Assembly (NCBI GenBank): GCA_965116235.1 | Contig: OZ220496.1 | Coordinates: 372,001 to 436,000, forward strand | Source of the DNA: MPNP01 sp965116235 | GTDB taxonomy: Bacteria; Pseudomonadota; Alphaproteobacteria; Rhodobacterales; Rhodobacteraceae | Direction of reading: 5' to 3' | DNA: 64,000 nt | Shown: piece after piece, positions 35,933 to 44,147 of the stretch | How the letters are laid out: each line of letters opens with the position of its first letter | Position numbering within the stretch: the first letter of the stretch is position 1 | The notes under the pieces: model-generated | Seen by the model: the letters and a program-made list of their open reading frames with translations, nothing else | Databases searched by the model: none | What the model was told of the DNA's origin: nothing | Translations under genes and position numbers: made by a program

Positions 35933-36122
35933 GCTCAAGGACTGCACGAACCTGTTTTTCGTCGACGCCGGGAAACCATTCGACAAACTCGTCGACCGTA
36001 GCGCCCTCAGCGAGGTTTTCGAATAGAGTGGAAAGCGGGACCCGTGTACCGGCAAACACCCAAGCCCCACTGACTTTTCCTGATCTTCGCTCGACCACCG
36101 GACATTTCTCCCAGTTTGACAT
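35916..36122 (-). CDS. DUF433 antitoxin
   Basis: 68 residues, complete. VFAGTRVPLSTLFENLAEG then VDEFVEWFPGVDEKQVRAVL is the DUF433 signature, a small helix-turn-helix fold. Upstream of and overlapping a DUF5615 gene, the usual arrangement of this VapBC-like toxin-antitoxin pair. Both genes appear intact, making this one of only two whole toxin-antitoxin pairs in the window (with hipBA). Confidence 0.87.
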   Translation of the reverse strand: MSNWEKCPVVERRSGKVSGAWVFAGTRVPLSTLFENLAEGATVDEFVEWFPGVDEKQVRAVLEHETRE

Positions 36123-36493
36123 TTACATTACCCCTTTTCTACCTTTGGGCATCTCCAGCACGTGCTGACCACTTTACCCACGTCCGAACCCCGACAACGG
36201 GACCTGAGGGGGACAGTACGAGGTGCACTCCAACCGTCGAAGTTCGGTCTCAATTGCATGATATCTCAAAACACGTCGACTCGAACTACTACCTGCACCC
36301 TAGGTAAAATCACTATGCCTTGAAATGAGACCAAAAGCAAGTGTTGTCACGAATGTAGAACGAGCCTCGGCTTCGGTTTTTTGGCATTCGAATATTGAAA
36401 GTGCCACCGTAGTGAGGATGAAAAGCGACAAGGCCAATCGAATGCGTTCGAATAAAGGTGGTTGAAGTTGCCTTTATCCATGCCTAACACATT
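36123..36493. other. intergenic stretch, no gene seen
   Basis: No frame with a motif or ribosome-binding site. The promoter of the DUF433/DUF5615 pair should lie at its left end. Confidence 0.4.
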
Positions 36494-36503
36494 CCCCCCC
36501 CCC
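36494..36503. repeat. C10 mononucleotide tract at the start of an IS1634 remnant
   Basis: Ten C directly before the ATG of the decayed transposase gene, in the place of its ribosome-binding site. Third G/C tract of ten or more in this window. Confidence 0.8.
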
Positions 36504-36772
36504 ATGTTTATTCGTCGTAAAAAAACGGAAGTTGGACGCACCAAAGTCCAGATCGTCAAGTCCGCTCGGTGACAAAGCCCGTCAGCGCGTCCCGCGTCAT
36601 GTCGGCACAGCCCAGTGCCGATGAACTCGAACGACTGGAACGCTTGCCCAGCTCAATCCTGAAGGAGATAAAACAGGACGAAAGCGAAAAATTAGATCCA
36701 CTGCTTTTACGGGAGTTTGACGACCTGATGGCGATAGCACAAAGGACCACTCCAAACAATACTCTTTTTTGA
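36504..36772 (+). pseudogene. IS1634-family transposase, N-terminal remnant
   Basis: ATG 36504 reads MFIRRKKTEVGRTKVQIVKS, the start typical of IS1634 transposases (short basic N-terminus, then 'VQIVeS-R'), and stops after a few codons. In another frame about 36590 onward reads SAQPSADELERLERLP then KEIKQDESEKLDPLLL, matching the next family segment, a charged helix before the catalytic domain. The frame ends at 36772 with no DDE domain. So one frameshift and a 3' truncation have destroyed the gene. Confidence 0.55.
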
Positions 36773-36839
36773 GAGAAAAAATTGCATTGGGAAGGGCTAT
36801 ACACCTAAATGATCTGAAATCAAGGGAGACCAGTCTCGG

Positions 36840-37415
36840 TCAGTAACTTGACCAGTCATTAAGGGCCTGGCGGAACTTGCTTCGGGCTTCTTTGCTGTGT
36901 ATGTACTCGTAATCCATCGGGTGCGACTCCCCAGGTTCAATATCAATGACTCCGAAAGCCGGGCCTCTTTCTGATAGCATCTTCGGCAGGATTGTTTTCA
37001 GTTCACCAAGTGTCTGCACCTTGTGAGCCACCCTATAGCCGCAGGAACTGGCGATAAGGGCAAAATCAGTTTGCTTGCCTCCTGGAACAGGATGTCTGCC
37101 GTTGACCTCATAAGTTCCATTGACAAAGACAAAGTGAAACAGGTTCTCCGGGTAGTTCTCGCCGATGGTTACAAGTGACCCGAGATTCATCAACAGACTT
37201 CCGTCACCATCAAGAATGATCACGTTTCGTCCCGGATTGGCCAAGGCCAGGCCCAGCCCATGCGATGACGCCTGCCCCATCGCTCCCGTTGCCACATAAT
37301 CCAGGTCTCTTGGATTGATCTGCAGCCAGTCAAACAATGTCTGATAAACTGCAACGACAATGTCATTGTCGGCGATATGCCGAGCGAACAGTTCGAGGGC
37401 TTTATCGCGTCTCAT
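36840..37415 (-). CDS. thiamine-pyrophosphate decarboxylase, beta (TPP-binding) subunit; sulfopyruvate/phosphonopyruvate-decarboxylase-like
   Basis: 191 residues. TPP-binding motif GDGSLLMNLGSLVTIGEN (~residues 70-87), closed by FVNGTYEVNGRH, which holds the Asn of the GDG-N motif. The size and split into two chains match sulfopyruvate decarboxylase (ComE) and phosphonopyruvate decarboxylase-like enzymes. It pairs with the pyrimidine-binding subunit encoded just upstream; start overlaps that stop by 4 bp. It would decarboxylate a 2-oxo acid with a phosphonate or sulfonate group, releasing the aldehyde. The exact substrate cannot be told; no other phosphonate or coenzyme M gene is near. Confidence 0.85.
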   Translation of the reverse strand: MRRDKALELFARHIADNDIVVAVYQTLFDWLQINPRDLDYVATGAMGQASSHGLGLALANPGRNVIILDGDGSLLMNLGSLVTIGENYPENLFHFVFVNGTYEVNGRHPVPGGKQTDFALIASSCGYRVAHKVQTLGELKTILPKMLSERGPAFGVIDIEPGESHPMDYEYIHSKEARSKFRQALNDWSSY

Positions 37416-37927
37416 TGGGCCACCGGTGGCCTTCCGACCAGAAATATGTGGGGACAGGATTTAATGTAGCACTCTTCAATCTGCTCGCGGATGCCGTCAA
37501 CATCTCCAGGTCCTTCAATGAGACTGTGAGAAATCTGCATCACGTCAAGAACAGGCCGAATAATCCGGACGCCATAGTCCGCAGACTCTTCTGGACTGAG
37601 TTCCGGCTCCTTGCCTTGCAGGCCTACCATCATGACAACCGGCAACTTGTACCTCACAGGAATGGCCCTGATAGCGTTCAGCGAATCCATCAAGCCCGTC
37701 TGCTGCATGAGAAGCAGAGCTCGAGTGCCATTGTAGGACATGGCCGCACAAATCGAAACGCCTTCGTCTTCCTTGCAAATCCTGACCAGTTTCAACTCGG
37801 AGTCTTCGGTTATGGGCCATAACAGGCCATCGCTAGTTACAATGTCTGGCAAGGCGACTACAAACTTGATTGATGCCTTTCTTATCTGGCGGATAATTTC
37901 GGCCCCACTCGGTCCAGCAAAAGTCAT
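37412..37927 (-). CDS. thiamine-pyrophosphate decarboxylase, alpha (pyrimidine-binding) subunit
   Basis: 171 residues. VALPDIVTSDGLLWPI, then RICKEDEGVSICAAMSYNG with the conserved Glu that activates TPP (~residue 54), then LLLMQQTGLMDSLNAIRA and PVVMMVG form the PYR domain seen in ComD-type subunits. Overlap with the beta subunit ensures equal synthesis. A 365-bp gap separates it from the divergent DUF262 gene. Confidence 0.85.
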   Translation of the reverse strand: MTFAGPSGAEIIRQIRKASIKFVVALPDIVTSDGLLWPITEDSELKLVRICKEDEGVSICAAMSYNGTRALLLMQQTGLMDSLNAIRAIPVRYKLPVVMMVGLQGKEPELSPEESADYGVRIIRPVLDVMQISHSLIEGPGDVDGIREQIEECYIKSCPHIFLVGRPPVAQ

Positions 37928-38292
37928 GTTGCTTTACTATCCCTTGGGCAACCGGAAACAACACTGGTAAAGAGCATGCGCAAGTCCGACCCTACATGCT
38001 TGAATTCCTGAGCGTGTTCATTTATCAGAGTTCAACCACGCCGCCGGCAAATCTTCAAATTCAATCGAACAATCCATCTCAAACTAATACCGTAATACAG
38101 ATGAGTTGATAATTGTAAAACCAAGATACGGGCAATCAAGCGGCCAAGAATTACCGATCATTGGGTTAGCCGGCACCATTTCGTTTTTAGCAGCTGGCCG
38201 GATAGTGATTGATGACAAAAGGTGAGTAGACTCGCAAAGTGCACCGACCGAAGAAGCCAAAAATCGTTTTTAGGACTACGTAAAGAGGCACC
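37928..38292. other. intergenic stretch between divergent genes
   Basis: No gene recognised. It should hold the promoters of the decarboxylase operon (leftward) and of the GmrSD-like gene (rightward, whose ATG has AAAGAGG at good spacing). I see no convincing -35/-10 pair. Confidence 0.4.
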
Positions 38293-40017
38293 ATGGGACA
38301 ACAGGACCTGACGATACAGGAATTGGTAGCCAAAATTGAGCGAAGTGAAATCCGTTTGCCGGAAATGCAGCGGAATTATGTCTGGAATAAAACGCGCGTA
38401 AGGGACCTGCTTGACTCGCTTTATCGTGGATACCCGTCCGGCACAATCCTGACATGGGGAACTGACACTCAAGTCGCCACTCAGGATTTTGCGGTCCCAG
38501 TGAGTAGCAGCGGCAATAACTTTCAGTTGCTCTTGGATGGCCAACAGCGTCTTACATCACTCTCGGCAATTGTTCGCGGGAAGCCGGTATTCGTGCGTGG
38601 CCGACGCAGGCCAATTGACATTCTCTTCAATCTTGAGCATCCGGATAATTTGGAGATCATTACGGAAGTCAATGAAAGTGATGGCGATAGTGAGAACGAT
38701 ACGCTTGATGAAGATACTACCGAAGCAACGGAAAACGAACTGCTCAAGAGTTTCGGTCGCTTGGCCTTCATAGTGTCAAGCAAGAAACTGGAGGCACTAC
38801 CTAATTGGGTATCTGTGACCAAAGTGTTTCAAGAAAGCAGTGACATACCGTTCCTGAAGAAGGCTGGGGTTACTACGATGGAGGATAAGCGCTACGACAA
38901 ATACTCATCGCGCTTGAAGAAGCTTCGGGGCATCAAGGATTGTCAATACCGGGTCCACATCCTTGAAAGAACATTGCCCTACGAAGAAGTAACCGAGATA
39001 TTCGTCAGAGTCAACTCCCGTGGGGTCAAGCTGCGCGGTTCAGATCTTGCCTTGGCTCAGATCACTGCAAAATGGCCAAACTCGCTCAGGGTTTTTGAGG
39101 AGTTCAGGAATTCCTGCAGGGAACAGGGTTTTGATCTCGACTTGGGCATTCACCTGAAGAATCTGGTGTCATTTGTGACCCGACAATCTCGATTCCACCT
39201 TGTCAGTGGCCTGAGTAGAGAGCAACTTGAGAAGGGATGGGAAAATGCCAAGGAAGGCATGGATTTTGCCCTCAATTTCCTGCGCAGCAATACCGACATC
39301 GACAGCCCTGCCTTGTTGTCGTCTCCCTTCATCATCATTGTCATTGCCTATTATGGCTATGCAAAAGAATACAATTTGCTGCCTGAAGAGGCACAGCTTC
39401 TACGTCACTGGGTATTGATCACAAACGCTAAAGCTCGTTATTCGCGTGGGTCAACAGAAACGTACCTTGACCAGGATTTAGCGACAATTCGTCGAAGCGG
39501 TAACATTTCGGATTTGATTCAGTTGCTCCGTACTCAGGTTGGCCGGATCGAAGTGCAAGCAGACGATCTGGAAAACCGCAACAGTCGCAGTGCCTATTTT
39601 AAGACCATGCTACTGGCGTTTCGTGCACAGCAGGCAACGGACTGGCGTGATCAACTCGCTATTTCGCTTAAACATCAGGGTTCCAAGCATAGCCTCCAGT
39701 TTCATCATATCTTTCCGCAGAAAGTGCTGAAACGGGAGGGAATATCCAAGGACAAGATCAACGATATTTGTAACTTGTCCTTCATCAGCGGTCGGACTAA
39801 CCGGGCGATAAGTGCCAATGAGCCCGCATCGTACCTGCCAGATATTGTCCTAGAACAAGGCATAGACGTGCTTACCCGACAGTGCATTCCAACGGAAGAA
39901 TCTTTGTGGAGAGTGGATGCCTACGACCGTTTTTTTCATCAACGTCGAAAACTCGTTGCCGCCCGTCTGAACGAGTTTCTTGGGCATGGGGACACTAGGG
40001 TAGAGAAAGCAACATGA
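38293..40017 (+). CDS. GmrSD-like single-chain restriction protein (DUF262 + C-terminal HNH)
   Basis: 574 residues. The DUF262 (GmrS-like) domain begins with IQELVAKIERSEIRLPEMQR and contains LLLDGQQRLTSL (~residues 79-90), its nucleotide-cleaving ParB-like motif. The C-terminus has FHHIFPQ (~470) and INDICNLSFISGRTNRAIS, a His-Asn nuclease arrangement of the HNH/DUF1524 type (GmrD-like). Known role: GmrSD enzymes restrict phage DNA with modified cytosines. ATG 38293 with AAAGAGG upstream is firm. The middle has an acidic stretch (~residues 125-150, many Asp/Glu). It stands alone, and a second, differently built DUF262 gene is at 58.8-61.1 kb. Confidence 0.88.
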   Translation: MGQQDLTIQELVAKIERSEIRLPEMQRNYVWNKTRVRDLLDSLYRGYPSGTILTWGTDTQVATQDFAVPVSSSGNNFQLLLDGQQRLTSLSAIVRGKPVFVRGRRRPIDILFNLEHPDNLEIITEVNESDGDSENDTLDEDTTEATENELLKSFGRLAFIVSSKKLEALPNWVSVTKVFQESSDIPFLKKAGVTTMEDKRYDKYSSRLKKLRGIKDCQYRVHILERTLPYEEVTEIFVRVNSRGVKLRGSDLALAQITAKWPNSLRVFEEFRNSCREQGFDLDLGIHLKNLVSFVTRQSRFHLVSGLSREQLEKGWENAKEGMDFALNFLRSNTDIDSPALLSSPFIIIVIAYYGYAKEYNLLPEEAQLLRHWVLITNAKARYSRGSTETYLDQDLATIRRSGNISDLIQLLRTQVGRIEVQADDLENRNSRSAYFKTMLLAFRAQQATDWRDQLAISLKHQGSKHSLQFHHIFPQKVLKREGISKDKINDICNLSFISGRTNRAISANEPASYLPDIVLEQGIDVLTRQCIPTEESLWRVDAYDRFFHQRRKLVAARLNEFLGHGDTRVEKAT

Positions 40018-40618
40018 AAACCAATCTGCCTTTCCCCCAAATATAAAGGGGGCTTGTATCCTTAACTTGAAATCAAGAATGCCAAACCGATACACCTGCT
40101 GGTATGCCAAGATTGTGTCCAAAGTTTCTCGGTACGAAAGAGAACCACGCTGGAACATTCGAGAGTACCGTTGTGAAAGTGGAACATAAGCCTCGGAGTC
40201 GTCCAAAATTTGATTTTAAAGTTAGGTATACAAGCCCTTTTCGTATCCGTTTTGGCGCATTATGCTCGATGTCTAAAAGGCACTTCGAAATGATGGTCAA
40301 ATGGAAAAATGCTGAGTTTTTGTCAGCGACAATATTGGATTATCACAAGAAAATTTCAGTGATTGCAACTTCTTTTAAAGCCCCTGTATTGTCGAGCTTT
40401 CACACCTCTGGATTCATTTATTTCTCGTCAGCTTTTTGACACCTATGGCTGGTGTAATCGTAGCAAGTAGGTCAGCTTCAATCCTCCTGCAATAAACATC
40501 GAGCCGTACAATGGGACAAACTCTTTGACAGGAATTAATGAGAAAATCTTGACTTTTGCTCCAAAACGAGCACTGTGTGCAATGTGGGGAAGTGCTTCTC
40601 AACATTGCAAGCGTGACA
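40018..40618. other. gene-poor stretch
   Basis: AT-rich sequence with open frames on both strands (for example + 40104-40439) that show no motif and no start signal. Nothing I can assign. The right part leads into a broken antitoxin gene. Confidence 0.35.
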
Positions 40619-40886
40619 ATGATGCCAATGGTACCTTTCACAACGCGGCTTGATGTCAATCTGAAGGCCCGCCTCCAAAGGGTCGCTGAGTATGACCGCC
40701 GTTCAGTTTCTTCCGTGGTCAATCGGCAATTCAGAATTTCGTTGAAGAGCGGGAAGCAACCCGAGCGCTCGTGAAAACTGGACTCGAACTCACTAAGAAG
40801 GTATCTCAATCTCAGACGAAGCTATCACAGCCTGGATGAATGGTCCTGAAGATATGCCTTTTCCTGAACCAGATACTTTTGAATAG
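40619..40886 (+). pseudogene. ribbon-helix-helix antitoxin, two frameshifts
   Basis: ATG 40619 (or 40628) reads MVPFTTRLDVNLKARLQRVA then EYDRRSVSSVVNR, the beta strand and two helices of a CopG/Arc-type antitoxin. The frame then changes: another frame continues AIQNFVEEREATRALVKTG, and a third from ~40806 reads GISISDEAITAWMNGPEDM with the acidic-proline C-terminal tail (PFPEPDTFE) typical of such antitoxins. Two small indels, near 40728 and 40803, explain it. No toxin gene follows; an IS5 remnant begins 50 bp downstream and may have replaced it. Confidence 0.6.
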
Positions 40887-40935
40887 ACCCCATGAAAATA
40901 TGGTTTCTGGAGACGGTCCAGCCTGACCTACTCCG

Positions 40936-41294
40936 GATGCTCCGGTGTACGAAACCCTTCTCATCGACCTCAAGCCGGGACCGTTCGTTATTGGAGGTCG
41001 CGGCTACGGTCCAGACTGGATCCGGGCTCCGATCACCCAACTGGGATCCATTCTGATCTTTCCGTCGCGGGCCTATCGCCGCCACGCCATCCCGTATGAC
41101 ACGGAGATGACAAGGTGCGCAACCGGATTGAGAAGCACTTCGGCCAGTTGAAGCAAAAGTTTCGGTGAATTGCCGCCCGCTATGAGAAACTGGGGCACAG
41201 CTTTCGGGCCATGATCACGATCGGAGCCAGTCTCCAATGGTGCTGGTTCATCACAACAATGAAACAGAACACGATCAACGAGTCTACTGCCTAA
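40936..41294 (+). pseudogene. IS5-family transposase remnant (C-terminal half)
   Basis: Reads LIDLKPGPFVIGGRGYGPDW (with the 'D-gYD' region around the second catalytic Asp, decayed to G) then PSRAYRRHAIPYDTE. After a frameshift near 41113 it continues as RNRIEKHFGQLKQKF and, past an in-frame TGA, IAARYEKLGHSFRAMITIGA. This is the characteristic DDE C-terminus of IS5/IS427-group transposases: the Glu in RIEKHF is the last catalytic residue. At least one frameshift and one stop, and no N-terminal half, so it is inactive. Confidence 0.7.
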
Positions 41295-41355
41295 ACGACT
41301 GCTTGACAAATTGACCCACCGGTATAAGTATGGGTTAGACCTATGGGAGAAAGGC

Positions 41356-41613
41356 ATGCTTAGTTCATTCCGTGTTGTGTGCGTCGGGGGCAGTTTTATC
41401 GAAGACGTTTTCTTCCGGACAAGTGTGCAAGAAGCGATGGACTTTTTCTCCTATGCTCGTTTGCCAGGACTGAATAGACTGAACGCAATCGGCTACCTGT
41501 TTTGTATACTCCGACTTTGTAAAGGAACTGTGGGACACCTGTGTTGGGCTGAGGATGTCTTGCTGGCCAGCAGATGGCAGGAGTATGGGAAAACACGACT
41601 ATCGGAACAGTAG
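41356..41613 (+). CDS. small hypothetical ORF at the head of the TIGR04255 cassette
   Basis: 85 codons from ATG 41356, preceded by GGGAGAAAGG, a good ribosome-binding site. A possible -35 TTGACA lies at 41303-41308 with an imperfect -10 about 17 bp on. The product (SSFRVVCVGGSFIEDVFF … QEAMDFFSYARLPGLNR) shows no motif I recognise. It ends 50 bp before the TIGR04255-like gene in the same direction. It might be a leader gene of that operon or a chance frame; I lean slightly to the former because of the ribosome-binding site. Confidence 0.3.
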   Translation: MLSSFRVVCVGGSFIEDVFFRTSVQEAMDFFSYARLPGLNRLNAIGYLFCILRLCKGTVGHLCWAEDVLLASRWQEYGKTRLSEQ

Positions 41614-41663
41614 CTTGAGGCATTGTTTCGCATCACTTTTGTAGAGAGATCGGGCCAAAATAT

Positions 41664-42458
41664 ATGAAAAGCAGGGTAAAGCCCTTCGCGTCTGAAATCC
41701 CGGCGGAAATCCAACTATCTAAAGCTCCTCTCGCAAGTGTTATTGCACAGATTCGGTTTCCACCAATACTTTCGCTCCGCAAGGAGGACAGCGTCGCTGA
41801 CTTCCAAGAAGCGTTGCGGGATGACTACCCATATCTGCAGAGGAACGAAATAAGAAATGGGGATTCCGATATCACAGAAACAATCATATGGCGACTCTCA
41901 GACAGGAAAGAGCCTGCATTTTGGCGGCTGTCACTCGGTATAGATTTTATTGCGCTAGAAACTTCGAACTACCAAAGTCGACAAGACTTTCTCTCTCGTT
42001 TTTGTACGGCCCTCGAAAGTGTGGAGACTTGCTTTCGGCCGATCGAAGCACAGCGTGTTGGTCTGCGTTACATTGACAGGTTGCAGAGTAATGATGGAAT
42101 TGGAGAGCTTATTCAGGGGGATATCTTAGGAATTCTAAGGCCTAAAGAAGGACCACTTGAGGAACTTCGCAAGGCGACAATCCATTCGACCACCCAAGTG
42201 CAGCTTCAGACGGCAGAAGGCTTGATCCAGGGACGATGGGGCAATCTGCCGCCCCATACGACTTATGATCCTGACCTTTTACAGCCAGTAGAGGAACCGA
42301 GTTGGGTGCTGGATCTGGATATGTTCTCGCAAGAAGCATTTCCTTTCAGGTCTAAAGAATTGGTGAACAAGACAGAGGCATTCGCCAAACGTATCCATTC
42401 AGTGTTCAGGCTACTGATCACCGAGAACTTTCTTACCTTCTATGGAGAAAAGCCATAA
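41664..42458 (+). CDS. TIGR04255-family protein
   Basis: 264 residues. The start region (EIQLSKAPLASVIAQIRFPP then ILSLRKED) and centre (RIGLRYIDR-like QRVGLRYIDRLQ at ~residue 130) fit the TIGR04255 'sporadically distributed' family, which is about this length. WRLSLGIDFIALETSNYQSR (~residue 92) is another family stretch. Function unknown; the fold is thought to be alpha/beta with no catalytic motif visible. It is followed after 2 bp by a helix-turn-helix gene, which points to a dedicated partner. The scattered distribution of the family suggests island-borne transfer. Confidence 0.7.
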   Translation: MKSRVKPFASEIPAEIQLSKAPLASVIAQIRFPPILSLRKEDSVADFQEALRDDYPYLQRNEIRNGDSDITETIIWRLSDRKEPAFWRLSLGIDFIALETSNYQSRQDFLSRFCTALESVETCFRPIEAQRVGLRYIDRLQSNDGIGELIQGDILGILRPKEGPLEELRKATIHSTTQVQLQTAEGLIQGRWGNLPPHTTYDPDLLQPVEEPSWVLDLDMFSQEAFPFRSKELVNKTEAFAKRIHSVFRLLITENFLTFYGEKP

Positions 42459-42460
42459 CT

Positions 42461-43132
42461 ATGAATCCGACAACTCAGATGCGAGGTCCGCTCAGATTGA
42501 CCACCAGTTCGGCCCCCTTTCCCCCTTGGCTTGAAATAGTGGATTCGATGGATGGTGAAGAAGCGAACATCATAGCATTAAATTCACTCTTGGATGCTGG
42601 AACGCGGCCTGGCCTCCAACGTATTCAGCATGTGGACAGTACATCACCAGGTCCAGCATCCGTGAAGGCAAATGCACCGGCTAACCGAAATCCTGCAAGG
42701 GCAATATTCGAAATCAGACGACGGGCTGGCTTGGAATGGGATGAGTTAAGTGATCTTTTCGGAGTTTCGCGCCGCATCATTCATCATTGGGCAAACGGAA
42801 AAAAACCGCCTCCTGACCAAGAGGACAAAATCCACCGGACGCTGAATGTACTCCGGCATTTGGACGAAGGGGGACAGCGTGCTACGCGTGAGCGCCTCAT
42901 GGAAACCATCAATGGTCTGTCTCTCTTCGAACTGCTCGTGCAGAGATGCTATGTGGATGTACTACGCCAAACACCGGGAAAAGGGTTAAAAGATACTGAT
43001 ATTCAACGTGAACCGCTTTCCGAGGATGAACAGGCAAGGCGCCGCCCACCTCTACCAAGTACACTTCTCGGCGCGTTGTGGGATCGACCAAAATTTTCTG
43101 TAGGGAAGGTGCGCATGTCCTCGCCTCGTTAG
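42461..43132 (+). CDS. helix-turn-helix protein, partner of the TIGR04255 gene
   Basis: 223 residues, ATG 42461, two bases after the TIGR04255 stop. The N-terminal ~75 residues are unstructured and Pro/Ser-rich. Residues ~80-125 form an XRE-type helix-turn-helix: FEIRRRAGLEWDELSDLFG, then VSRRIIHHWANGKKPPPDQE. A helical segment follows (NGLSLFELLVQRCYVDVLRQ) and a basic C-terminus. The long disordered N-terminus is unlike a simple repressor. It overlaps the long open frame of the next gene, whose likely start is 17 bp after its stop. It might control the cassette or act as a DNA-binding adaptor for TIGR04255. Confidence 0.65.
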   Translation: MNPTTQMRGPLRLTTSSAPFPPWLEIVDSMDGEEANIIALNSLLDAGTRPGLQRIQHVDSTSPGPASVKANAPANRNPARAIFEIRRRAGLEWDELSDLFGVSRRIIHHWANGKKPPPDQEDKIHRTLNVLRHLDEGGQRATRERLMETINGLSLFELLVQRCYVDVLRQTPGKGLKDTDIQREPLSEDEQARRRPPLPSTLLGALWDRPKFSVGKVRMSSPR

Positions 43133-43149
43133 GAAAGAAGTCAGACCAA

Positions 43150-44013
43150 ATGGTGGAGTCGGAACAATTTCAAGACGCGGTTGACAAAAAGCTCCGTCGA
43201 TGGCGTCAGGGGGATTTGTCACGAGACTCCGGCTTGGAATTCATCCATCTGGCAGACATCTTGCAACCTCTTAGTTGTGCCTCCTTAAAGGTCTCTGAAG
43301 AATGTGACGGTGAAACGCAAACAGCCAATTTAGGATCAATTCATGAAGAGGTTGCCGGCTTTGTCCTCTTGACCCAAACATGCGACATTATCCGGAAGTG
43401 CCGGGACCGACCCTATGTCGAAGTTTCTCCTTTGGTGATGCGCGACAAGAAATTTGTAGAGGAAGTGCGTCGCCAGAAAAGGCCTGCGTTCGCCTACGTT
43501 CCTACCATTTCACAAGATTGTCTTGTTGCTGACCTTGACCGTGTAATGACCTTAGAAAAGGCAGTGGTAGCAAATTGGGGAAGAATCCCGGGGTGGGAAA
43601 CAGATGCAGAGAGTCGTGAGTTTTCGCGCGCACTCGCGCGAAAACGTTCAAGATTCGCATTTCCGGATGATTTTAGTCGCGCAGCAAAAAGGTTTGTGAA
43701 TCATTTGATTGGCAAACACAATCGGGAAAGTTTTGAAGGCGAGTTCTTGCGAGAACTCCGTGAAATTCGGGTTCGGGCCGGACCGTCATGGAATGCAGAA
43801 CATGTAGAACTCACAATTTTCTTCATCATGGATTTCGATCTCGGGGGTGATGATTCAGGTCGAATTGAACAAGTGAACAAGTGGCTCGAGCTGTTCGATT
43901 CAGAAAGTCGCTTCCGATTGGCACCACCTGTCGTTTGTTTCCTCGAAGATATCACGGCACGAGATTATCTGGATAGCGATAGGCTGGATTTAGATCTTCT
44001 GTCAGCCAGTTGA
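43150..44013 (+). CDS. unrecognised protein of the TIGR04255 cassette, QTCDI motif
   Basis: 287 residues from ATG 43150 (the frame is open from 43078, overlapping the previous gene). Notable: LDKKLRRWRQGDLS-type helix at the start, GFVLLTQTCDIIRKCRDRPYV with a Cys-Asp pair at ~residue 87, VEVSPLVMRDKKFVEEV next to it, and a hydrophobic-acidic stretch IFFIMDFDLGGDDSG (~245). Proteins with a 'sQtCDI' strand followed by 'pyVEV' are familiar to me as hypothetical proteins of genomic islands, but I cannot name the family. Same direction and tight spacing make it the third member of a conserved-looking cassette. Confidence 0.6.
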   Translation: MVESEQFQDAVDKKLRRWRQGDLSRDSGLEFIHLADILQPLSCASLKVSEECDGETQTANLGSIHEEVAGFVLLTQTCDIIRKCRDRPYVEVSPLVMRDKKFVEEVRRQKRPAFAYVPTISQDCLVADLDRVMTLEKAVVANWGRIPGWETDAESREFSRALARKRSRFAFPDDFSRAAKRFVNHLIGKHNRESFEGEFLRELREIRVRAGPSWNAEHVELTIFFIMDFDLGGDDSGRIEQVNKWLELFDSESRFRLAPPVVCFLEDITARDYLDSDRLDLDLLSAS

Positions 44014-44147
44014 ACATCTTCATAATCCTGATAATTGGCAAATGCGGATTTCAAGAATCCGCTTAAACCTGCCCCTGCCATCCACACGCTCTCTACCTGG
44101 CGGACACCGTGCAGGCAGTTCGTTATTCCTCAAGTTTCCTCTAATGA

